The notes below the pieces were generated by a model. That model was given only the letters and a program-made list of their open reading frames with translations, was not told the origin of the DNA and searched no databases. This document shows, piece after piece, positions 56,713 to 64,000 of a DNA stretch of 64,000 nucleotides. The stretch's first letter is position 1, and the number at the start of each line of letters is the position of its first letter. This stretch comes from Athripsodes cinereus (Eukaryota > Arthropoda > Insecta > Trichoptera > Leptoceridae): the NCBI GenBank assembly GCA_947579605.1, contig OX388318.1, forward strand, positions 12,338,001 to 12,402,000, in the 5' to 3' direction. The translations under genes were made by a program, and so were the position numbers.

Positions 56713-58293
56713 TTATGTTCAAAGATCTGAGTAACTGAGTAACATAATTATGATGATGTGTCATACATATAATAGTTTATATTTTATAAGATATATATTT
56801 TATTTTACTCTATAGTTCCATTGTATAGTTCCTTGACAGCTTCTTCTGGAGCGGCTCAACCGCCTTTTCTTCCTTCCCTCAACCCCCAACGGTCTTAGTG
56901 GTAGTAACATACAAAGCATAGGTAATATATTCTTTCCCAACCACGATAGATATATTTTTTTTCTTTAACTTATGGCATAGCATCCTACAAGGATGATTTG
57001 TGCCAAAAACAAACAAAAACAGAAGATTGTTAGAAGATAGTCTGTTATTAGAGAATATAGAGAGGTATAATGAATATGAAAACAGTTAAAAAAATGTACC
57101 TCAACTACAATGAACAGAAATAGGTATATATCTACTCTTGTATTATTTTGTTATTTGTCAACCCATATATATCGTGAGATACATAATAATATTATGTATA
57201 ATATCACGATAGCACGAACGAATGATTCTTCACTGACACGAAATTCATGGGCACATACATACATTGTACTATTACCCATTCATTATTAATATTATCACCC
57301 ACAAAACACCGACACTAGTACCACCATATTATTTGAATACAGGAAGTGAAATTAAACTAGGAAAATTAAGAAATAAAGTGCTATATGGACACACCTCCAT
57401 AAAACAACTGTGTTAATTATACGATTGTAATATTACATATTTAGATCCATAATATCCGGTATAGGATGATAATACTGTAATGTATTGTAATGTATAAAAT
57501 AAACGTCTAAATGTTTGAATCTGTTCGAATATAGTTTGTTTGTCCATATCCTTTATAGTGTTTTTTTGTTGTTGTTAAAATAAGAGAACTTCTGCTCTTA
57601 CATGAACTATCATATAAAAATAATATGTTTATATCTGGAAAAACAAAAAATTCTCTATGATTTTATTAAATACAATTATTGTAACTAGGTACTACGTTTT
57701 GTCAGAATATGTTTATTTTTTGTTTAGGTATAGTTATTTAGTAGATGCTACTTAGTGTCCTTCTAATAATGTGTATTTCACAAAAATATTGCAACTTTCG
57801 TTAATAAAAACTATACCTACATACTTTTTCGTAAATCAACAAATATATTTTTTTTCACATCACAATATATTTTTATTTTTTAATTGACATTTCTAATTTT
57901 ATTTTTGCAAACAATTTTAAAACTGATACCAGCTTATGCTTCCTAAATGTTTTTTTTTTGTATATTACAACAATCTTCTTCTGAACAAATCCGAATTTAA
58001 AATCAGTATTAGATATCACACAATGTAAACTTTAATAATTAGATGCATTAACAATAATAATTTAAAATATTATGTTTGATTGTTAAATACATATTGTTTT
58101 GTAAATACAATAAATAATTACGGTACTTACAAATATAATTATTTTTATATTTTATGGGCCATACGAGTAATAATCATAATATGGTTCCCTCTTATAATTT
58201 CTATTTAATCAATATGTCCACTAAAATAATAATAATGACAGGATAATAGTAGTAACAGTACTACTGTTATAACATCACAATACAGCCGGTAAG
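56713..58293. other. No gene seen; one hairpin
   Basis: ATCGTGAGATACATAATAAT / ATTATGTATAATATCACGAT forms an inverted repeat at about 57166-57208. A GC-richer patch (56830-56890) is unassigned. Confidence 0.45.
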
Positions 58294-58480
58294 TCTAACT
58301 TCTATGAGAGGGCCTTTGGTGTTGTTGGACCGGTAATGTGGAATCACCTACCGGTGCCGTTGAGAGATAGTCACACTGTCACCAGCTTCAGAAGCAAATT
58401 AAAAACTGAACTCTTCACTGGCGCCCTTGAGACGGTCTAGGGACTGTTAAACGGCGTCAAAATAAAATCATCCAAAATCA
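58294..58480 (+). pseudogene. LINE G C-terminal fragment
   Basis: 58294-58440 encodes SNFYERAFGVVGPVMWNHLP, then VPLRDSHTVTSFRSKLKTEL and FTGALETV-stop, with the WNxLPxxLR...FxxxLKTxLF ending of CR1/Jockey-type LINEs. The UTR (CTGTTAAACGGCGTCAAAATAAAATCATCC) matches the 10030-10195 copy. The frame is intact over its length, so this copy is younger, but the RT core is missing. A SINE C fragment abuts its tail. Confidence 0.8.
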
Positions 58481-58487
58481 TCATCAC

Positions 58488-58640
58488 GTTATATACCACA
58501 ATTGGAGCATCCAATAGGCCAGCTGCATGTAATATGTAAATAGCTACGCAATTTGCGCTTTCCGCGTCAAACAAAAAATCGAGACATTTAAGATGGGTGG
58601 CGAATCTAATCGCGGAATTTAAGATGTAAAATTTCATTGT
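58488..58640 (-). mobile_element. SINE C fragment
   Basis: ATCACGTTATATACCACAATTGGAGCATCCAATAGGCCAGCTGCATGTAAT...GACATTTAAGATGGGTGGCGAATC is the reversed 3' two thirds of SINE C, ending before the 5' block. Confidence 0.75.
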
Positions 58641-58723
58641 TTTTTTTTTTTTTAATACATTTTATTATAGTCTCACATTGTACAATACAGCTGGGCCCGT
58701 TTGTCAGCTTTACTTTTTCGTTT

Positions 58724-58842
58724 CATTTTCGTTCGAATATAAACGACGTTGCGAGAAAGTGTCAATTTTCTTAGCTAAAATATACAAGTAGCTACGAAGA
58801 TTAACACTTTCTCGCAGCGTCGTCTATATTCGAACGAAAACG
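58724..58842. repeat. Foldback with 54-bp arms
   Basis: CATTTTCGTTCGAATATAAACGACGTTGCGAGAAAGTG ... TTAGCTA (58724-58777) is inverted at 58789-58842 with about six mismatches and an 11-base loop. The match weakens outward to about 58712 and 58852. The surrounding sequence starts near GGGCCCGTTTGTC, a possible terminal repeat. Confidence 0.8.
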
Positions 58843-59659
58843 TAACGCTAAAATAATATGTTTTGACTATGGGCCTTGTATACCGACAATTTATTTCTCA
58901 CAGTCCCATAAACCACAGAGCTGCGTTTCATACTTACGTTTGTTATCTAGTATTGTTGAATACATAGTTAGTTGTGTACGAGTCAGCCACGTGTGCATGT
59001 CCTCTGCTTACATACATTTATATAATCACATCTGCCGCCTGTTTTTAATACCAAATACTTGAAGATACCAACATTTTATGGAGAGTAAAATAACGTTTGG
59101 GTATGTAGGTATATAGGACTACGTGATATGTCGTGGCTACCGATCTGATACAACAAACTCTGTTATTGTATGTGCCTATCCAATATCCGTATAATACCTA
59201 CACTTATATAGTGGGCTACAATCTATTCAATTGGTCTGCAACGAGCTTGGATTTTCTTCTTCATTCCTTCCTATTTTCTGCAAGCCGCTTTATTCCTGGA
59301 TTCAATTCTATTTTATTTTTCTCAATGTCATCCACTCGTTTGCGAATAATCAAGATACAATAATATTTGTTTTTTTTTTTAGTGAATCTGGTGTTGGCCA
59401 AAAGAGCGCTGTTTCATTATCTATTTAATTAACACATCAAACGACGATAAAGCCTTTTATATTGCATTACAAAGTATATTAAATTTGATGACATTACATA
59501 ACACTTATTTTTTAAGAGTCACGTAAGTATATATTATAAAATATAAAAACAAATCTCATTCTAAAATATCAAGAACATCAGTATAATATTTTTATTCAAT
59601 CACATATTATTAGGTACATACTATTTCTACCACAACAAAATTAAATGCAACTTTAAAAT
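58843..59659. other. No feature seen
   Basis: AT-rich; overlapping frames at 59133-59428 not convincing. Confidence 0.5.
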
Positions 59660-59815
59660 AACGTCATCTACAACTCAGCAATTAGGCATGCCACCCAGCC
59701 TTAATGTCTTATTTTTTGGTAGACACGGAGAGGACAATTTGCATATTTATTACTTACATTTAGTCCGCTGGCTACTCCACTTGTAGCATACAGTGATGGT
59801 ATATCGCTCATAGTA
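59660..59815 (+). mobile_element. SINE C 3' part
   Basis: ACAACTCAGCAATTAGGCATGCCACCCAGCCTTAATGTC ... CCGCTGGCTACTCCACTTGTAGCATACAGTGATGGTATA follows SINE C. Confidence 0.75.
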
Positions 59816-60334
59816 ATGGTAAACTTACCATCAGGATATTTGAACGACTGTTGCCATTATTTTTAGGTTTTAATTTTAGGAAATAATTATATAAATTACA
59901 TACCTTTGTATGGGATGTCACGAATGGAATTGTAATAGTGCCTACTTGGATTATGTGAATTTAATACTCATATGATAAAGTTTAATTATTCATTATATTA
60001 ATTACATTTGTTTTAATTATATTTTAATCAGGATGATGGTGAAATAATATACTCAATAGAATTTTTTACAAAGGGTAATTATGTATTATCTTTGATACTT
60101 TTTCATATCGTTTTCGTGGCATTTCATTTGCCTATAGACGTTTTAATATTCGGATTGTAACAGAATTAATCATAAAAAGCTGTTGAAAAGCACACATTGT
60201 CACATCAGAGAATTTCTTATTATTATTGATATCTCGATGCCAGTCAACTCCAACTCCAAAGTACGAAAGGATGCAGGTATTAATTGGTGTGTTTAGATTT
60301 CAATAAAATCCAGATTATTTTTTTAAAAGAGTCA
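59816..60334. other. No feature seen
   Basis: AT-rich. Confidence 0.5.
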
Positions 60335-60380
60335 TATATCTATATCATCACGGTATATTCCATGAGTGGTAAAAATACAG
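60335..60380 (-). mobile_element. SINE C tail fragment
   Basis: ATATCATCACGGTATATTCCATGAGTGGTA is the reversed last ~30 bases of SINE C; short, hence tentative. Confidence 0.45.
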
Positions 60381-60394
60381 TTTTCTTTATGTAG

Positions 60395-60545
60395 TTATTC
60401 ATTCCTGACATTGATCACAAAATATACAATTTTATAGAAAAATGCATTATCATATTAGACATTATCAATATACAGAGGGCGAGGTTATCGCATAGCGCGA
60501 TCTCTTCCAAGTAACCCAACTAACCCAATTATTCCCTAAGAAATG
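60395..60545 (-). mobile_element. Repeat F copy
   Basis: CAATATACAGAGGGCGAGGTTATCGCATAGCGCGATCTCTTCCAAG is the reversed F head. The body toward 60395 is diverged and there is no AATAAA tail at the left end. Confidence 0.65.
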
Positions 60546-60730
60546 TGCCATTCCTGATGAGTTGCGTATCTCATCGCTTAATAATAAATAAAAATAAAAA
60601 AAAAAAATTAAAAAAAATAAAAATTGAAGATGTTACATACGAGTATTTTATTGGTGATGTTTTTTGAATACCTGCTGAATATAATGATACTCAAAAACTT
60701 ACAGAAAATAAAAGGAGATATATTATTTGC

Positions 60731-61230
60731 CGTCTCTCCATTCTGGTACCGACACTTATGTATGCAAGTGAAACTTGGACGTGGTTGAAGAAGGACGAGA
60801 GTGGAATAAACGCCGTGGAAATGCGTTCACTAAGAAGAATGGTTGGTAAAACTTTGCGGGATAGAGTGAAGAATGAGGATATTAGGAGAATGAGCGGATG
60901 CGAGAAGAGTGTTGTGGATAGAATGCGTGTAAATAAGTTACGATGGTTTGGACATGTTGAGCGAATGCAAGAATAAAGAATGACGAAGAGGATGTATTTG
61001 TCTGAAAGAGGAGGTGTGAGGAAGCGCGGACGGCCAAGAACCACGTGGCTTGAGCACGTGGATCAAATCCTTAAGGACGGCCGCGTGTTGAGTAAGAGAA
61101 ATCGGCGAACATGTATGAGAAACTGGATGAATGTGGAGGAAGCGAAAGAAGTTTGTAAGGATAGATCTATATGGCGTTCCGTTCTCTCTGCCTACCCCTC
61201 CTGGGACACGGCGTGAGGGTATAGATAGAT
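60731..61230 (+). pseudogene. LINE B, 5'-truncated copy with 15-bp TSD and one nonsense codon
   Basis: The 500-bp insertion is flanked by AGATATATTATTTGC at 60716-60730 and 61231-61245. It encodes RLSILVPTLMYASETWTWLK, NAVEMRSLRRMVGKTLRDRV, VVDRMRVNKLRWFGHVERM, a TAA at about 60974-60976, then RMTKRMYLSERGGVRKRGRP, RTTWLEHVDQILKDGRVLSK, NRRTCMRNWMNVEEAKEVCK and SAYPSWDTA-stop. This is the post-RT C-terminal region of a LINE protein; RT and endonuclease are lost by truncation. The 3' end is a small hairpin region then (ATAG)n, with no poly(A). The minus-strand frame over it is spurious. Confidence 0.9.
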
Positions 61231-61245
61231 AGATATATTATTTGC

Positions 61246-61789
61246 TGTAGAATAAAAAAGGTACGATAATCTAATAAGAATTCTCCAAGAAATCAAGTAT
61301 CATAATATCAAGCATGATACACTATACAACATATAAAATAAATACATAAACAACTCGATACCAACAGGGGAGCCACAGGAATCTTACGTCCATTAAAAAA
61401 AATATGGGTTATTTCGGTGTCTACCTGAATAAATTTATACATAATTTCCATAATATTAAAATATTATTTATTAACAGCTGATACCTATGAGAAATGCATA
61501 TTACTGTATTAGGTATGCAGTAAACAAAATGCATCCATATTGGTTATTTAATGTAAGGTCACAGTACCATGATGATATTTCACTATAAATATAATCCTTA
61601 CATAACTGATATCATGTGGATACTGTGAATATATTTATTATTGTATGGTTCATAACTGTTATTTCGGTGTTTTTTTTACAACTAACCATTGTATAAGATC
61701 ACTATGTAAAAATTGATCACATGAAACTATCGTATATGGCTTAGAAAAGGCCAAATCACCTTATTTGATATTTCGAGGCCTTCGGCATC
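61246..61789. other. No feature seen
   Basis: AT-rich spacer between the two inverted LINE B copies. Confidence 0.5.
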
Positions 61790-61895
61790 TCTCCTGGTAG
61801 CTTGATTGGACAAAGCACACCTCGCGAAAAGGACGGGTTTTGGGTTCATGTCCCATCCAGGGAACTACCAAATAAAGTGACCTTTATGTGACAGT
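61790..61895 (+). mobile_element. tRNA-derived SINE (a further type)
   Basis: CTCCTGGTAGCTTGATTGG contains an A box. TTTTGGGTTCATGTCCCATCCAGG contains a B box (GGGTTCATGTCCC, 61842-61854) flanked by stem partners CTCCTGG/CCAGGGA. Spacing suits a tRNA. The body after 61880 is short. Confidence 0.6.
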
Positions 61896-61924
61896 TTCAT
61901 GTATAAAATTCCATCGTCAATTAC

Positions 61925-62240
61925 CTACAATTAAACAGACTATACTATACCTACTATACTATACCCTCACGCCGTGTCCCAGGTGGGGTAGGCAAAAGAA
62001 CGGAACGCCATATAGATCTATCCTTACATACTTCTTTCGCTTCCTCTACATTCATCCATTTTCTCATACATGTACGCTGATTCCTCTTACTTAACACGCG
62101 ACCGTCCTTGAGAATTTGATCCACGTGGTCAAGCCACGTAGTTCTTGGACGTCCGCGCTTTCTCACACCCCCTCTTTCAGATAAATACACCCTCTTCGTT
62201 AATCTTACATCATCCATTCGCTCCACATGACCAAACCATC
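61925..62240 (-). pseudogene. LINE B, 5'-truncated copy, inverted relative to 60731
   Basis: On the minus strand it encodes RWFGHVERMDDVRLTKRVYL, SERGGVRKRGRPRTTWLDHV, DQILKDGRVLSKRNQRTCMR and MNVEEAKEVCKDRSIWRSVL, then a one-base shift turns SAYP into LLPTPPGTRREGIV. At the position of the stop in the 60731 copy this one reads sense (DDVRL). The tail is GAGGGTATAGTATAGTAGG. TCAATTAC at 61917-61924 and 62241-62248 is a candidate 8-bp TSD. Confidence 0.88.
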
Positions 62241-62314
62241 TCAATTACACTTTTCCTTAATATTTTATATTGTGCACTTATTAAGTTTTATATCAAATGC
62301 ATATTTAACATTTG

Positions 62315-62450
62315 GGTACTACAATTCAGCAATGAGACATGAATACCTATCCTGTACATCTTATTTTCCTATGGCACGGAGAGGTTATTTGTATGTTCAT
62401 TTGATACAATTAGTCATCTGGCTTCCCTTTTTCTAGGAAATGTCGCAAAT
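62315..62450 (+). mobile_element. SINE C 3' half, decayed
   Basis: CTACAATTCAGCAATGAGACATGAATACCTATCCTGTACATC...GGCACGGAGAGG...CATCTGGCTTCCC follows SINE C. Confidence 0.65.
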
Positions 62451-63061
62451 ATAAAGACTTTTCGTGAGGATAGCCTATTCCTTTTTATGAAGTGCCCCAT
62501 GGTTTCTTTTTTAGGATCCTGGATGTCCATCTGCCGGAGAACCATATAACCTGTACCCAATGCTATTTTAACTATGTTTATACCTATTCACAAATCACTC
62601 GTTACGGGTGGATTGCCGGTAATAATAAAATAATACCTATATCCAACTTTTTTTTAAATGTTAAATTAATAAATCTTTAATAATATAACAAGATTTTGTG
62701 GTAAGGTATTCGAACATAATACATTATATAAATATCATATTTCTCTGCTGCTCACCAACTAACTGGTCTTAACAAAAAATATTATAATTTAAAATTCTTA
62801 TCACGTACGTACAGGTGGATAGGTACTTGATATATATTATAAATAATCTATTAATGTTAATATTTTACTTAAATGTATGACATTAAATATTAGGTACCAT
62901 TTATTTGTAACATACCAGCTACTATAGAAAATTAAAATTTCTTCTTTATATTATTTTTAGAAACCTACCTTTGTAAATAATACTCCACGAAATCTAATAG
63001 ATAATTTAACAATACACTTGCACTTATTTATCTGTTATTATTGTTATTGGACAACATTAAA
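62451..63061. other. No feature seen
   Basis: AT-rich. Confidence 0.5.
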
Positions 63062-63123
63062 GTGTCGTTTACGTGCCAAAGCACCTCAAGGACACTATAC
63101 AATTCATCAATTCTAGGACATTT
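63062..63123 (+). repeat. Repeat H copy
   Basis: GTGTCGTTTACGTGCCAAAGCACCTCAAGGACACTATACAATTCATCAATTCTAGGACAT matches 36014-36078. SINE C starts immediately after it. Confidence 0.7.
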
Positions 63124-63345
63124 ACTGTCACCCTATTTCCCACAAATGGGGTAGCCGGTAGACAAACTACATGTAATGAACATATATTACAAGTTATCTT
63201 TTCGTGGAGAAAAAAATAAGGCTTTCAGGTTGGGTGGCATCCCTTATCGCTGATTTGACGACGTTATATATCATACATTATGATGTATTATGAACCTTAT
63301 ACCTACGTGTTTCACGACATTCGAAAATTTACAGAAGAGATTTGT
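63124..63345 (-). mobile_element. SINE C copy, decayed
   Basis: TTACTGTCACCCTATTTCCCACAAATGGGGTAGCCGGTAGACAAACTACATGTAATGAAC ... TTTCAGGTTGGGTGGCATCCC ... ACGACATTCGAAAATTTACAGAAGAG is the reversed family in order, with an insertion in the middle. Confidence 0.75.
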
Positions 63346-63861
63346 TAAATTCCTATGTAGAAATACCTAATAATATTATAAACACTCATGAAGGTACATA
63401 ATAATTTGCTTCGACTCTCCGAGGAATGTTCGTTAACAGCATTATACTGCCATCTATCCGAGAGTAGTCAAAGCTTCCAATCGACTTTGACTCGAACCAT
63501 TGAATTTGTATACATTGTATACAATATTAGGTCCAATATAATACATTATACAATATATTAATCACCAATAAGGATTTATTATTGAAATGTGGGTCAGTAA
63601 ATATGATGCGAATGAGGTTTTTTATTTACTTTGGTGTAACCATCGAATAATTTAATTCAATCTAGTTGAACCTCGCGTCAGTCTTGATAATTTATGGTTG
63701 TTGCTCGCACTTTATCAATTGGTTCAAATTTTCAATTCATAGTTTTGACATTCTCAACACTCAAAAAACCCAAAATCACTTTATTAAAAAAAGGTAGTTT
63801 CATCGTTTATATTTATGTATCGGATTAAGGGCGTAGTTCATAATTTTGCCAATCTTAACGT
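63346..63861. other. No feature seen
   Basis: AT-rich. Confidence 0.5.
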
Positions 63862-64000
63862 GTAGGGATGCGCAAGGAGCTTTTTTGAATGGCAGAGGGT
63901 GCACCGATCAGATCTTCTCCCTGCGAATGGTTATAGAGAAGTTTCTGGGTAAACACCAGAGGCTTTTTTGTGCGTTCGTGGATCTGGAGAAAGCATATGA
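63862..64000 (+). pseudogene. LINE reverse transcriptase, start of RT core, cut by window end
   Basis: The open frame reads AQGAFLNGRGCTDQIFSLRM then VIEKFLGKHQRLFCAF and VDLEKAY at the last base. These are the QGGFxxGRGCTDQIFSLR block and motif A (FVDLEKAYD) of a LINE RT, with the first catalytic Asp present. It differs from LINE A (GFVPGKSCSDAIF...FIDYEKAFD). It may be the RT of LINE B, whose C-terminal parts occur nearby, but no copy in the window joins the two, so that is inference. Whether the copy is intact depends on sequence beyond 64000. Confidence 0.85.

Noticed and set aside
60691..60730. Upstream extension of the LINE B frame (LTENKRRYIIC)
   Set aside because: It lies outside the TSD at 60716-60730, so it is flanking DNA that happens to be in frame.
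60691..61044. Minus-strand 117-codon ORF
   Set aside because: Antisense shadow of LINE B coding sequence.
1..64000. A multi-gene operon, defence system or biosynthetic cluster
   Set aside because: No such gene organisation is present; coding capacity is confined to mobile-element proteins and a few isolated short ORFs.

Overview
This is a strongly AT-rich window of animal nuclear DNA, most likely from an arthropod and probably an insect. The reasons are the many non-LTR retrotransposon (LINE) fragments, several tRNA-derived SINEs with pol III A and B boxes, hAT-type DNA transposon relics, foldback elements, and scattered TACCTACC/TAGGTAGG motifs of the kind common in some insect genomes. No bacterial-type gene organisation is present. 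I recognise no intact host gene, rRNA, functional tRNA or CRISPR array. The species cannot be named from the sequence.

Layout. 0-5 kb: a broken ORF (917-1168) followed by a 35-bp tandem repeat, a SINE C copy, and a LINE B 3' end (4377-5040) carrying a LINE A fragment in reverse. 5-15 kb: mostly featureless AT-rich DNA with a non-autonomous hAT (9952-10524) interrupted by a LINE G tail, a tRNA-SINE, and a near-perfect 221-bp foldback (14984-15204). 15-22 kb: a LINE A 3' fragment with target-site duplication (TSD), a full SINE C copy with a 12-bp TSD (17346-17597), and a small unrecognised ORF (20795-21007, minus). 22.5-24.5 kb: a complete 2-kb DNA transposon with TIRs, an 8-bp TSD and a decayed transposase-like gene. 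28-42 kb: LINE tails, a second full SINE C (31503-31755), further tRNA-SINEs, a 180-bp foldback, a retroposed poly(A) fragment with a 15-bp TSD (40205-40340), and short unassigned ORFs. 43-52 kb: decayed copies of the same repeat families and two good copies of SINE D. 53.7-55.5 kb: the best-preserved coding region, a 5'-truncated LINE A with all main reverse-transcriptase motifs and a single nonsense codon. 56-64 kb: LINE fragments of four families, foldbacks, inverted LINE B copies, and a reverse transcriptase that runs off the window end.

How the parts relate. The window is a sediment of mobile elements, several nested. The main link is that the abundant ~250-bp repeat called here SINE C (about 17 copies or fragments) shares its 3' ~40 bases, including a small hairpin and a short-repeat tail, with the 3' end of LINE B. 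This is the arrangement expected of a SINE mobilised by a partner LINE. Family labels A, B, C, D, F, G and H are local to this report.
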